A DNA stretch of 64,000 nt from Flectonema sp. DT1601 (GCA_964019425.1 OZ025847.1:464501-528500), one strand, 5' to 3'. Shown: positions 1 to 12,650, numbered from the stretch's first letter. The notes: generated by a model not told the origin, from the letters alone. Translations and numbers: made by a program.

Positions 1-2133
1 TCTTCACAACAGCGTTATGAGACACTTAATCCAACAACACAATGGATACGAAGTAAAGACTGAAGGTGACGCCTTCATGGTTGCTTTCTCATCATCAGAA
101 AATGCTGTTGAATTTGTTGCAGAGGCACAAGTAAGACTTTTGCAAGTCCGATGGCCTGCAGGTATCCTTCAAGACCCAGCTGCTCAAACTGAACACGACA
201 CTTTTAATAAAGTAATATGGAATGGTCTTCGTGTTCGTTGTGGTGTCCATCTTGGTAAACCTGTATCGGCTAGAGATCCAATAACAAAAAGAATGGATTA
301 TTTTGGACCGATGGTGAACCTTGCAGCCCGTGTAGGTGGTTGTGCCAACGGTGGTGAAATTGTAATTTCAAAAAGTGTTTATGATGCGAATTGTCGAGTT
401 GGGACTTTTTCAAGAAACTCACTCGAAGTTACCAGCCTCGGTCCCAAACAGTTCAAAGGGGTGACTGCGTCAGTAGATTGCTATAGAATGATGCCTATGC
501 GGTTACGAGGTCGGGTGTTCCCTGTCGCAGCTGCACCACTCCCTGAGCCAAGTATACCCCGTCCGTTTACTGGAGTAGAGGTAGACGAGTCTTCATTTAT
601 GAATATGGCGAAGGGACCAAACACTGTCAGCATTAGTCACAAAGTTCTCTCTCGTCTTTGTGAAAATTGGACAGATATAATTGACTTACTTGACCGTACT
701 AGGTTTGTATTTTATATTTCTTCGTATTCATCAGCAACCTTATCAAAACCACACCACACAACAGTGACGGCCAGGCCCGCAACTACAAAGAAATTAAAGA
801 ACGGAAAGAAGTACTTCAGGGAAGACGAATGTCAAAGGCAATCGAATCGGTATGTGACTACATCAATTATTATAAGTGACAAGGTAATAGACTACAGAGA
901 GCGTAGCTTCAATCATTGAATACCCACAGCCGAGTAGAGGGCGGAATTCTCTTAAGAATCGAAGGCAGAGCGTATTACCTCCCCCTCAGAGACGGAAGAG
1001 CATGGCACCTGGTATCACTCCTGCTCCTATGCCTATGGAGACGGAAAAAAAAGAGAAAAAAGATCCTGACGAAGATGATGTTAAAACAGTTGTCAGAGAA
1101 CTTGAGAATGTTTCTATGTTTTTTCAGGCACAAGGAGAACCGAAACTGAAAGCAGCTTTTCAAGAGAAGGAAGAGAAGTACGTTGTTGCTTTTGGAAGCA
1201 CTGTACCAGCATCACCTGCTCCGAGGAGGGCAAGACAGCCCAGTAAAGGACAGGATGATCTTTGTTCTCCGAAGGGAGGAGCAGCAAGGTCGCCTCAAGA
1301 TGATGGGCAGTCGACTCCATCGACACCGGCCTCTGGTCTCAGTCCGAGTGGTGGTGGACTAAGCACACCGAGTTACGCAAATTATGGTTTTGGTCACAGT
1401 GGGTTATCAACACCAACTACGGCAGCTCTTCCTGCTCCTGCTATTCCCGTTGCTGCGCGACCTCCTCTTGCATCCCCTCGGCCTACGAAAGGTATTTTAA
1501 ATGAAGTTGAGGATTCAATTTCAGAAAGAAGACAGTCCGATGACGACAGGCGTCCAGGAATCCGTCGGGCATCAGATATCGATCCGAAATATCTGTTGGC
1601 TGAGAAGCGATCAAGTGACTCTGATGCTGGTGATTTCTTTACTTTTGGATCACGATCTGTAAATAGTAATCAAGATTATGGAAGACCTGCTCCTCCAGCT
1701 AAGAGACATGGTTCAGGAAGTTCTGTTGGATCGACGAGGATTGGATCTGGAGAGGGGTCAATGCTTCTTCCATCACCTCCGATGTCTTCACCAACTCCTG
1801 ATCGAGTAGCTAGAACAGCATCAGTAGGTTTAGGAACTGTAATAAAAGCACGTCAGATTGCTAGTGATCTGAGACGAAGAATCTCTCGTCCTAAAGCTTC
1901 CTCAGCCCGTCCCACACGAAGTGTTTCAACGCCTCAGGGTATTCTATTGCCCACAGTACCTGGAGAACACTCAGCTGTTAGGTATGTCTTTCTTTGTTAT
2001 GGGTACTTAGTTGATATCGTTTCGTTTTCTTTTCCCTTCCACACAACGTTATTCAAACAGAGATCAAGCTTTTAACCAGCTAGGACGGGATCAAGATGAA
2101 TTACGAGCACTTGCCCAAGAGCTAAATACGTAA
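1..2133 (+). CDS. Class III adenylate/guanylate cyclase, 3' part (5' end outside window)
   Basis: The frame is open from base 2, so the gene begins upstream. The first 165 residues are the second half of a class III cyclase catalytic domain: the segment EVKTEGDAFMVAF carries a metal-site GDAF motif, followed by GLRVRCGVHLG and YFGPMVNLAARV. The likely reaction is ATP (or GTP) to cyclic nucleotide; substrate choice cannot be read here. Three introns are inferred at 703-764, 850-890 and 1982-2060. All have GT-AG ends, keep frame and replace in-frame stops; the 41-nt middle one is very short. The remaining tail of about 400 residues is Ser/Pro/Gly-rich and probably disordered, ending at TAA 2131-2133. 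The visible part encodes 649 residues. No membrane segment is visible in this part. Family assignment is confident; exon joins are inferred from frame and splice signals. Confidence 0.85.
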
Positions 2134-2666
2134 TGCACCGACAGCTTTAATGTTTTTGTTAGATTTTTTTTTTTTAAAAAAGAAACAAAAAAAAAGAAAT
2201 ATTTTCCGAGTTTCGAGTTCTTGGAACAGAGAAGCCAGAGTGTGTTATATTTTTTCTTTTTTTTCAAAAAAGTTTTATTTTTCTTTTTGTTATCTTTTTC
2301 TGCAAGTTAAAGGTTTTGAAAATTTAAATCGTCGTGAGACGGTGTTGCTCAATGAGGATGAGGCGATCTGTTTTTTTTTTTTGAATATTTCTTTTTTCGC
2401 TCTCTTTCTCCTTCCACTCGCTGTTTTACTTGCGACGTGTGGTACCTGAACTTTCCAGAGCAGCGATCACTGCAGCCTTGAGTGCCAAATGCGGCATTCG
2501 GGGGATTGTAAAAACGGTACAGTTTGTTCTTTTTTTTTTTTTGTTCTTTTTTGCTTGCGCAGGGGAGGTGTTTCTGTGTGACAGAAAGGATAGCACAACG
2601 TTTCTGAAATTTGTTAAGGTCAGATTCTGTTGTATTTGGTTTTTGTTTCCCGATTTTTCTTCTCCG

Positions 2667-2700
<34 letters not shown>

Positions 2701-4430
2701 CAAATTTGTTATTTATTTTGTTTTGATTTGTTTTTTCACTAAGTTGAAAGGGGGTGTGGGGTTGTGTTTACTGCCCCCCCTTCTCCGCTTTTCCGATTCT
2801 GGTTACACACAAAAAAAAAAAAAAAAAATTAAAATTTATAAAGAGTACTTACAACTTGTGTAGTGCTCAGCGATGAAAAAAAATAAAATAAAATAAAATA
2901 ATGAAATGCGTCATTAGATGTGAAGGTCTGACTTAATATGCTTTTCTGCTTTGCTGATTGGATTAACTTTACGATTCTAGTTCGCTCTTTTTTTTAAAAC
3001 CTTTATTACTCATCCTTGAGTACTTTTTTCTGCATTGTTAAAAAAAATATTATCCCCTTCATTGTCGTGAAAAAGAGTACGTCTTTGCAAAAATCGAAGA
3101 CAGTAGAAGTCAATTTTTTTTTCCCCCCCTCTTGTTCTTATTCCTTTATTAACCTGCAACTTCCCAGCAGTTATGCAGTTGAAGCTTTATTCAACAATCC
3201 GGATTTGGTCCTCTGTTACTGTGAGTTACCTCCTGGAGTACTCATAATATACAGTAACGTTGGATTAAATAACTAAATTGGGATTGCTGTTTCTCTTTGT
3301 CCTGTAAAATTTTACATTTGGTTACGTTGCTATCACAATTCCACCTGTTGGGAGAAGGGGAAAAAAAAGAAAGTGATTTGAGCCTAAAGGCGATGGTAGC
3401 AAAGCAGATTGCCACATAACTCACCCGTCCTGGCGAGCTCCGATGGACAATTTATTATTTAAGTGCGTTTTTTTTAATAATCTCATAGGCTACCCGCTGA
3501 CACACTTTTTGTAGAAGGATCATTCTCATATTATCGTATTGGTAACGGGCTATTTGTTTGTTTGCCAACCAACGAAGTAGTCTCAAAAAAAGACTTGAAA
3601 TTTTTTGTATCTTTTTTTTTCCTCTATATCTTTCACAGCTCAGTTGTTCAGTTTTGTTTTAACTTTTCGTGTGGATGACACACGAAAAGTTAAAACAAAA
3701 CTTAGTTAATATTATTATTATTTATTTTTTTTTTTTTTGCAATAGTTTTTTTTTTTTTTTTTTTGTATCTACAAACCTATTGTTCGGTAAAAAGAGAATC
3801 ATAGCAGTCGTAATTTACCTGTTTATTCCTTTATTAGGGTTTTGTATTCGTTGCGTACATACAAAAGTGTGAATGAAAGGTGAAGTTAGCCGATTCTTTT
3901 TTATTAGTATTATTTATTTTATTTTTTAAAAAAAAAAATATAGCAGTCTTGCAAGCAAGGGGATTTGTTGGTAGTTTGCTCTACGTTCTGTTCTCACTAG
4001 TCGTGGAAGTCTCACGGCTATGTGCGATACGTCTCCGGCTTATGCATGAATTAGTACAAAAAAAAAAACAAAAAAAAAAAATAAAAAACCAACAACCAAC
4101 TCAACAGTGTCGATAACACGTGTTCATCACATACATCAGTATGGCTCGGTTTTTTTTTAATATTTTTTATAAAATTTTTATATTTCCTCCATTAAGTTCA
4201 ATTTCGTTCTTTTTTTTTTTTTTTTTTTTTATTGCCAGTTTAGTCGGTTGGAGGAGGTTATTCTTTTCCCTTAAAAAAACACCGAACACACTTTTTTTAT
4301 TTTTTTCTTCCAGCCTCACATGATTTTAATGTGATTTTTGTTTTGGAACAGACCTTGCCTTGTTTTATTGCTTGACTCATTGAGCAGCAATATATATTTT
4401 TCTTTCATTTCAGGGAATTTCCCACTTAAC
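2134..4430. other. Spacer, 2.3 kb, AT-rich with homopolymers
   Basis: No convincing gene is seen. Open frames here are mostly translated T or A runs (poly-Phe, poly-Lys). T33 lies at 2668-2700. The one distinct structure is a perfect hairpin at 3650-3702, listed separately. The stretch 3281-3460 is less repetitive but has no coding signal that I can support. The end of the spacer holds the T-rich tract and AG (4412-4413) before the next gene. Confidence 0.7.
3650..3702. repeat. Perfect 24-bp inverted repeat with 5-nt loop
   Basis: Bases 3650-3673 are the exact reverse complement of 3679-3702, with the loop GATGA between them. The stem includes TTAACTTTTCGTGTG. In RNA this would be a very stable hairpin; as DNA it is a cruciform candidate. 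It lies in a spacer about 1.5 kb after the cyclase gene and 0.7 kb before the GTPase gene. Its role is unknown. Confidence 0.9.
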
Positions 4431-5627
4431 ATGAAAATTGCTGTCCTAGGAGATAGAAATACTGGAAAATCAACGTTGGTTTATAGCTATGTTGGTAAAA
4501 AATTGCAACCGAAACAGACCCGAATGGGTGTTTGCGAACATAATTATCAAGACAGTATTCATGGTGAGGTGATAGCAATGAAAATATACGATTCTGTTGA
4601 AGTTTCTAGTGATATTGTGAGGTGTGCGAGTGGGTTGGTGATTGTATTTAATAAACATAACGTAAGCAGTTTTCAAAAATTAGAAAAAATAATATCTGAA
4701 GCTGAAAATCAACAACACCATTCACAACCTATCGTTATCGCTTCTACTTTTAGTGATGTTCCTGAACCCCAACTTAAAGGAAACCACATTAGTGAATTCA
4801 TTTCTTATGAAGATGGTCATCTATACGCGTCAAGCATAGGTGCAAAATTCTTTGAAATATGTACCTCCAGTGAAGCTGCTGTTACAGAGCTTTTTCATTC
4901 TTTACTGGCAACTATTTTAATAAATTCACCGCAATCGGTTTCTTGTAGCAGCTCGACTCCACCTCCCGTGACAAGTAAGATCAATAGAGATCCCGTGATT
5001 AAAAAAAAAACCCATTCAGTGGAAAAACAATCTCAATCGGATACTCCCAAAATCGTAATATTCGGTGATGGAGGTGCTGGAAAAACTGCTTTTACTCTGA
5101 GATATTTATATGATAAGTTTGTCCCAACTGATCCGAACATATGTGATACGTACATAAAGGAAGACACGGTAGATGATTATTCAGTTGTGTGCCATATTAC
5201 TGACTTAGCAGGTCAAGAGGAATACGCACCGTTACGTTGTCGTTATTACCGTGTGAGTGATTGTTTCATTGGTTTATTCAGCGTCACTGATAAATCTAGT
5301 TTTATAGCTTTGGATGAAATGATCACGGCAATCCTGAGAGAACAAAATGGAAATCGATTTTCACTCATACTCGTCGGTAGCAAAAGTGATCTCTCCACAT
5401 CATGTAGACAGGTCTCTGTATCCGATGCAAAATCTCTTGCTGTACGATGGGGAGCCCTTCTTAATCGAGGTCCAGTTCCGTTTTTAGAGGTAAGTTCAGT
5501 AACGGGACAGAATGTAAAAAAAGCGTTTCACGCAGTTATAAGGCTGAAGCTGAATCCTCCGAAAAAAAATAAAATAATCAAACCAACTGTTACTCCTGTT
5601 AAAAAGAAAAGATGTTTCTTAATGTGA
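4431..5627 (+). CDS. Tandem-domain Ras-like small GTPase with C-terminal CAAX box
   Basis: A 398-residue protein with two Ras-like domains in one chain. Domain 1 (about 1-165) has a good P-loop, GDRNTGKS at 7-14, but no DxxG motif and no NKxD motif, so it looks like a pseudo-GTPase. Domain 2 (about 205-370) has P-loop GDGGAGKT at 212-219, DLAGQE as switch II, GSKSD in place of NKxD, and EVSSVTG as the G5 region. The tail is polybasic and ends in CFLM, a CAAX box with Met, which in this family directs farnesylation and membrane attachment. The open frame extends upstream to 4338, but the ATG at 4431 starts exactly at the first beta strand. It follows an AG acceptor at 4413 by 17 nt, so I use 4431. 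No intron is seen. The family is clear; the exact subfamily is not. Confidence 0.85.
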   Translation: MKIAVLGDRNTGKSTLVYSYVGKKLQPKQTRMGVCEHNYQDSIHGEVIAMKIYDSVEVSSDIVRCASGLVIVFNKHNVSSFQKLEKIISEAENQQHHSQPIVIASTFSDVPEPQLKGNHISEFISYEDGHLYASSIGAKFFEICTSSEAAVTELFHSLLATILINSPQSVSCSSSTPPPVTSKINRDPVIKKKTHSVEKQSQSDTPKIVIFGDGGAGKTAFTLRYLYDKFVPTDPNICDTYIKEDTVDDYSVVCHITDLAGQEEYAPLRCRYYRVSDCFIGLFSVTDKSSFIALDEMITAILREQNGNRFSLILVGSKSDLSTSCRQVSVSDAKSLAVRWGALLNRGPVPFLEVSSVTGQNVKKAFHAVIRLKLNPPKKNKIIKPTVTPVKKKRCFLM

Positions 5628-5792
5628 TTTTTTGGTTTTATAAATTATTTTAAAAAAAAAAAAATAATAATAACCCCCCCCTTGCCTTGCTATTACGATT
5701 GTTTTATTAAGCAAAATTTAAAAGAGTTTTTTTTTTGTATTCAGTTTTATTTATGTTGGTTTCTTACTATTAAAAGGTAGACTCAATACAAC

Positions 5793-8069
5793 ATGTCTGA
5801 TGAGGAAGAAGATACTTCGATGGATTTCGCGGGTGGAGGTCGAGGTCTAGGTGGACTCTTTAATGCCGATAAAGCTCAACTATCATCCGGCAATGATACT
5901 TTTAAATGGAAACCACCAGTGAAAGAAAAAAAGAAGAAACCAGTTGTTGAAGAGCCTCCAGCAGAACCTGAACACATAGAAGCAGCAATGGTAAAGCTCT
6001 ATGATCAAACAAACCAATCCAGTATTGGTGTTGCGAGATGCAGTATTAAATTAACATCATCAGACAAGGCTAATATAATTTTCACTGGAAATGACAGAAG
6101 AATCTTGCTTGACATACCACTAACAAGTGTAACATACTGGACACAGACACCATATGATGGTCAACAACAATACGTATCTGCGCAAGTAGTTGACGCGAAT
6201 GGCTATGCACTCGTTTACTCCATTCAATTTAAAAGACCAGATGAGGCAACGTCATTCACTTTTTCTGTTTATCTTATTCAGTATTCTTTATCATTAAAAG
6301 AAGGTAATCCTCGACAGGTATACGAACTCATCGGTGGAGAGGGAGAACAACTCGACCAAGGCGACATGGTCGGACTCAAATATAAATATTTTCAAACTAC
6401 TACTGCTAATAATAAACTTGGATTTCTTCAAAAAACTCATGCATATGATGAAAGCAAAGAGGGTGATGCAAAAAAGGTTCGAATTGGAGATGGAAAAGCA
6501 ATGCGAGGTGTCGAACGCAATCTGAGAGAGATGACCAAAGGTCAGAGGAGATTCATGATTCTGACTCCTGATGAAACATTAGATGGGTCTGGGTCAAGGC
6601 ATCCAGTATTAAATAATGAAATAATTATCGGATGTTACATCGACGTCAGTAAAGTAAAAAGAGCAAAAGGTGACAGCTCTCCAGCTCAAAGCAGTGCATT
6701 AGTGATAGCTGAACCACAGCCTGTACCTGTACCTGTTGCTGTTGCTCCTGTGGTTGCAGAGCCTGTTGCAGTTGTACAACCAGAACCAACACCACCTATT
6801 CAACAAGCAGCGGTACCTGTACCTGTTGCTGCACCAGCACCTGTAGCTGCTGCTCCTAGTCTGGACACGAATACACTCCTTACAACACTTTTGGTTAATC
6901 AATTGCAAGGAGGTCAGGCACCAAGTCCAACTCCAAGTCCAAACACTGCGTCTTCTGATAATTCAGAAGTACTTCGTGGTGTTGATAGACTGATGGTTCA
7001 AATGGGTCAGCTTTATCAAAAAATGGATCACATCGACATCACTCGAAAACTTGAAGAAAACAACGATAAAGTCGAAGTCATGTTTCGAAGAGTTATGGGA
7101 AAAGCTCCTACAGCAGGATTCGATGTTGCGGCTGCTGGTATAAAAGGGGAATCTGATACAGCAACACTTTGGGCTGAGATTGAGAAAAGAGAGAAGAAGA
7201 TAGATGAGCTTACTGAATCTTATCACAATGCTCTCGCTTCGATTTCTAACAACAAGGATGAGACCAACTCTCTCAAAAATGATATTCAAATAGAACGTGA
7301 CACGGCAATTGAACGACTCAAGGAAGCAAACGAACGCCATCGACTTGTTGTACTTGACTACGACATCAAGGCACGCACTGAGAAAGATTCAGCTGTCGAA
7401 GCTGCCCTTAAGCAAGGAAAGGAAGAAGGATACAAACTTGGTTTCGCAGAAGGAGAAAGAGAAGCATTTCTAAAACATGTATGTATCCCCAACTACGATA
7501 ACAGTTATTCTGTCATGGAAAAAAAAAAAACTAAAACAGGCTGGAGGAGAACCATCTGACCTTCTAAACCAACTAGAATCCGCCAGGTCTGAAAACACCG
7601 AACTACAGTCAGAGATGATACAAATGCAGGTTAAGGTTCAGGTATGTATCACCCCATTCAATAACAGATATCTTAAAAAAAAAAAAAATGAAATAACAAA
7701 CAGGACGAACGCAAGAGTCACGACGAGCAGATTCAAATGATGAATTTATTAATTAATAAATATGAGGAGAGGTCGAATGAAGAACCTGGTGCGGCGGTTG
7801 GTAACTTAAAGAAAGATGACGTCGTGTTGTTATTATCGCGATCACTAAAGTCAATTATGAATTCAGTTTATTATAAAATACAAGAGGAGTTGACAGGTCA
7901 AGATCCAGAGGTAGTCCAGACATTTCTCACATCTGTTACAAAAGTAATAAAGTCAAGCACAAAGTCATCGATTGCTTCAGTGAAACAGCAACTTGACGAA
8001 GCTGTTGCGACTGCTGCAGATGCCAGTAGTCCTCCGCCACCACCTCCACCGCCACCGCCAGTAGAATAG
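5793..8069 (+). CDS. FKBP15-like protein (N-terminal EVH1-like region, FKBP domain, coiled coil)
   Basis: A 717-residue product from three exons: 5793-7478, 7540-7641 and 7704-8069. Both introns have GTATGT donors and phase 0. The acidic N-terminus with GLGGLFNADKAQ and FKWKPP, followed by a WH1/EVH1-like region (about 65-165), matches the layout of animal FKBP15 (WAFL). An FKBP-type peptidyl-prolyl isomerase fold follows (about 170-290, including YELIGGEGEQLDQGD and GVERNLREMTKGQRR). A Pro/Val/Ala-rich linker, a long coiled coil (about 390-640) and a Pro-run tail complete it. FKBP15 proteins act in endosome and actin traffic; that role is inferred here. Start: ATG 16 nt after an AG at 5776. 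Catalytic competence of the FKBP domain was not judged. Confidence 0.8.
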
Positions 8070-8865
8070 AGTGAGTAATGCAACTCATCTGTGCTTACTG
8101 TATCATGCTTAACAACAGCTCGGGAGAACCTCGAGTCAAGAATGCTGTTCATTTTCCTCGGAAAAATAATATCCCCGGATTGATCGATTTTTCTTTTCTT
8201 GTTTTTTTTTTTCTTTTTTTTTTTTTTGCCTTGACACTGCGTAGATGCAAAAAAAAAAAAAAAAAAAATTGTTGGCCGATGTTTTTTTTTTCATTCTTTT
8301 TATGTTCGTGTACCATTAATGTGTTATTTTTTTACGAGGCAATATGGTGCTACCATCGGTGCTACCATCAGGCCGCCGAATTAATGCGCAAATCGGAATG
8401 TTTTTCCCCTCCGCAAACGGTTGAGGGGGGAGAAAAAAAAAAAAAAAAAAAGAGAGAGAAAATTGTTTCTGAAATTCGAGAAAAAAAAAAAATTGAAAGA
8501 AAAAAGAAATGCTTCCGAGACAATAACTAAAAAAAAACGAAATCTGGGAAATTCTGTGCGCGCCCGAGTGTTCCAGAGTACTGTCGGCAGCAACGTGTTA
8601 TCTGCTGTTTTTTTCTATTTTTTATTTGCCATGTCGCAAAAATTTGTGTTTTTTTTTTTTTTTTAAAACACCAATGTCTTTGTTGACCTTGACTACGTGT
8701 CTTCTTTAAGATGTTAATTAATATAAACTTTTTCACAACAGTCCACATCAATTGTTAAACGTGAGTTGTAACACAATTATTTTTATTATTTTTTTTGTGA
8801 TCTTCTTTCTATTACAATAAACCTCATATTCTGATACAGGGCAAGGCTCAAGCCCGCTAGCGATT
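8070..8865. other. Spacer, 0.8 kb
   Basis: It holds several A and T runs and a 12-bp tandem repeat (GGTGCTACCATC twice at about 8346-8369). No gene is seen. The end carries a polypyrimidine stretch and an AG at 8838-8839 before the next ATG. Confidence 0.7.
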
Positions 8866-10496
8866 ATGAGCTACAGCAACTTAGTAGAGACTGTAAAGGT
8901 ACAGCAAAGGGCAAATCCAGAGTTCAAACGAGTGTGGGAGGAGTATTGTGACGTATGTAATCAGTTTTTTTTTTTTTTTTTTTTTTTTTTGTACTAAAAA
9001 AAAAAAACAAATAAACAAACAAAATATAACAACAACAACAGGATGTTGCTGGCGGTACAAGAGACCCTTCACGACATGATATTAATTTTTTGACGAGAGC
9101 TCTCGAAACCTTAAGAGGAAGTCCAAGAGGAAATCGTGGAGGACGAGGAAATGGACACGGGTTCAAGGGTCATGCTAGAGGCGGGTTTCAGAATGGAGGC
9201 AATCGCAATGGATACGGCGCTCACAACGGATACAACAATGGTTATAATGGGCATAATGGAGGATACAACACCGGTCATAACGGTCATAATAATCGCAGGG
9301 ACTATGAACAAATTCCCGCAAGAAAGGGCGGCAAGATGCATTCTGAACGCTACGACAACCACCGAGGACCCGACCCTCGCCTTGTTGATGAAATAAAAGC
9401 AGCTCAAAAATCACCAGCTTGGCAACGAGCTTGGTGCTCGTATTGTGATCAGAATGCTGACGGTACTTACGATCCATCACTTCATGTAACTGGGTTTTTG
9501 AGAAGTGCCTTGAGAGACTTAGGAACACCAAGCAAAGATGACTTTCATAAAGACGATCTTTATAAATTAATTGAACACGTGAAACATAATCAAAAAGATC
9601 CAACTTGGCACACTCGCTGGGCCGATTACTGTTTCGCATACGGAGAAGGAACTCGTGACCCGTCTCGGCATGAGACTGGGTTTCTTCGTGAGGCTCTGGA
9701 CTTTTTGTCACGTCCATTAGAGAATAAGCGCCACAAAGAATTAAATGAAACAATTAAGAATCTACAAAAACAGAATCCAATGTGGAATGCTCACTGGTCT
9801 CGCTACTGTTCAAAGTGTAGTGATGGAACTCGGGATCCGATGTTTCATGAATCCTTCTTCTTAGCTTCAGCTATTGAGTCTTTGAATAAGAACTTATCAA
9901 AGGAATCGAATCACAATGAACTAGTAGAGAAGGTTAAAGAACAACAACGAGATGATCCGACTTGGAGAACCCGCTGGGCTGATTACTGCGAAGATCATGC
10001 AAACGGAACCAGAGACCCAGCCTTTCACGACGCAGCATACTTAAAAAGAGCTTTGAGAGACTTGGCACCTGTCGATGCTACTCAACGTGTCGGTCTCAGA
10101 TCGTCTGCTACGAATCATGAAGCGCTCGTTCAGGAAGTTAAAAACCTCCAGCGTTCTGACATTAGATGGCAGCAACGATGGATAGAATATTGTGAAAAGA
10201 GGTCTGACGGGACTCTAAACCCAATGCATCATGATGCTGGATTTCTAAGGAGAGCTATTCAAGAAATATCAATTAAAAGAAGTCAAGGATCTATTGGGTT
10301 TGACAACCGTGGACACGAAGTTCAGTTGTTATGCGAAGCTCGACGAAAGGCTCAAAGAGCAAAAGCGTTTGAAAGAGCAGATCAACTACGTAGCATGCTC
10401 TGGGAAATGGGAGTCGAAATCAACGACAAAAACAAAACCTGGAGGTCGGATGATGGTCTCTCTGGAACTTTCCGCGACGGTGATGATTGTTATTAG
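8866..10496 (+). CDS. Six-copy W/YC/GTRDP/FL module protein with RGG/Gly-Asn linker and CysRS-like tail
   Basis: A 513-residue protein from two exons, 8866-8952 and 9042-10496. The first exon is needed because it supplies the first half of repeat 1. Six modules of about 47 residues share the pattern W..YC, then (D/N)GTRDP, a His two to four residues on, then FL..AL. Copy 1 (about 5-48) is separated from copies 2-6 (about 110-400) by a linker rich in RGG-like and Gly/Asn/Tyr/His residues, which is typical of RNA-binding or condensate-forming proteins. The last 60 residues (EARRKAQRAKAFERADQL, then GVEINDKNKTWR) resemble the C-terminal end of cysteinyl-tRNA synthetases, but no synthetase core is present. 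I do not recognise the module. RNA binding is inferred. Start: ATG 26 nt after AG at 8839; some short read-throughs of the intron are stop-rich, supporting the splice. Confidence 0.8.
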
Positions 10497-10802
10497 AACT
10501 GGGTCATACTTATCTTTCCCTGCTGTGTTTTTTTTATTTTATTTCACCCCTTTTCCTTTTTCTTCCTAGTTGAAAGTTAGTAAAAAAAAAAGAAATTCTA
10601 TTTTTGACAGCTGATTTTTTGTTGCAATCATCTTAAATAAAACAAGCAACCCACAAACGAAAAATACCATAGACACTCTCAAAACCAAGCTCATTAATGG
10701 GCAAAAAAAAGCAAACCAAGTTACCTTCTTTTGTTGGTTTTTTTTTTTTTTTTTTTTCCCCCCTTTCTTTTAAAGTGTATGCTTTCTTATGTAGTACAAT
10801 TT

Positions 10803-10833
<31 letters not shown>

Positions 10834-12610
10834 TGTGTAACTTGAGATCTGCGATTTCTTTCAAAGTATGTTGCGATTTAAAGTTGTTCAAGGTAAAAAA
10901 AAAAAAAAAAATAAATAAATAAAAAACAAGCAAGTAGGAACTGTCTGCTATTAACACTGTGGGGTTAACTCTGTCGTCACATTTCAAACATCAGTACTGC
11001 TGAGTGGCTTCAGTGATATATATCTCACTGGATACATCCATGCACTGTTCTCATGGATTGCCAGGGTTGTACCTTCTTAAAAAGCACTTTAAGAAAGAAC
11101 GTTTCGAACAGGAATACCTTTTTATGGTTCGGGAATTCTTTAACTTGTTCTTTATGTAATGTCATCAAAGTGGGTTTATGACTACTGTCAGTTGGTCAAA
11201 TAAAATAAAAAATATACTTAACCTGATACAAAAATATTTGTTTATTCTCCCTTGTTAGTTGGAATGCTTGTGGCTTTATACATTGGTTTTTTTTAAACGG
11301 GAAGATGAAATCCTTGGGAGTTACTCTTCGGAAACCCAAGAATAATTACTTTGGTTACGGATTATTCACTTGCGAGTTAACTTTTGGGTGCAGTGTGATT
11401 GAGGTCTTGTCTTGTTAACAATTCTGTTCCTTTTTTTACTGTTTTCACCTCTAATCTTGATCTTATTTATATCCCCAACCCCCTTGATGTGTGTGCACGG
11501 TTTGTTGGAACAAAAAAAAAAAGAAAGGGGGAAAAAAAAAAAAAAAAAAAAAAAAATAGGTATTTCCCCTTGTGTCTCTTTCAATATGTTTTGAGTCTTG
11601 AGCCTGAGGCCAGAATTAACTATAATACAACGTGACAAAACCAAATTATGTGAGGTTTCCTGATAAACGATTGTTTCATTGCCGCTATTGCGGAATGTTA
11701 CGGTAGCGTTTGTTTTCGTTTTTTATTTATTTATTTATTTATTATTATTTTTATATTTTATTTTTTAAATTTAATTTTACTGTATCTCTCACTTTGGAGA
11801 TGTAATGGATTTATTTCTTAGTTTTTTTTTTAATTTTTTTTTTTTTTTTTTTTTTTGTTTTTAGTTGTGTGTCGTTAGTTATTTGTTCATCATTCTCGCA
11901 GTTTAGTGGGAACAATGCAAGCAACCAATAAATAAGACCTGTTCTGAGATGTTGTTTGTGTTAAATGCAGTGCAATGTACGACGAGAAACTCAACACAAA
12001 AAACTTGAAAAAAAAAAGAAAAAAAAAAGAAGAAAAAAAAAAGAAAATCCAACCGTACGGAAAAGTTCCGTTCTTCCCCCTCCTCACCACTACTATTTTT
12101 ATATACGCGAGATCGAAAAAAAGCTTTCAGGAAAAAAAAAAAAAAAAAAAACTGAAGTTTTTTTCTCGAATACTACTACCGAGATTAGCAAAAGGAAAAT
12201 ATTGGAAATTGCTCGCAGTGTGAATTCTGGTATTTTTATCCTCACCAATGACTGGTGAGGTTGGAAATAGTATTCTCATTCTCATGGTAAACAAAAATAT
12301 AACATGTCTTAATGCTAATCTTCTCCCCTACTCTACCCTTAGTAATGCCCGCGATATGCGATTTTGCTCTTGTGATTAAGTCCTGAAGTTCGACAAGAGA
12401 CGTATTAAATAGCATGTGAAACATGAGACTTTCTTGCCCTCACAGTCCACGGAGGTTCATGTTGCATGGGTGATTTATTTATTTTTTTCTTTAATTTTTT
12501 TTTATATAAATTTTTAAAAAAAATCACGATTCTATAAATGAAAAATAATTACATTACCGCGGGGTACCCCCTGTTGTTGTTGTTTTTTTTCCCTAAGCGT
12601 AATAATTGCA

Positions 12611-12650
<40 letters not shown>

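Noticed and set aside
2150-2863. Open frames translated from T and A runs (also about 8078-8666, 11366-12258, 13402-13648, 15312-15638, 27115-27529, 40011-40685)
   Set aside because: They consist mainly of Phe, Lys or Leu runs, lack protein-like composition and have no fitting acceptor and start.
9090-9092. Start of the module protein at 9090
   Set aside because: The codon there is TTG; the reading continues upstream in phase through the intron to ATG 8866, which completes the first repeat.
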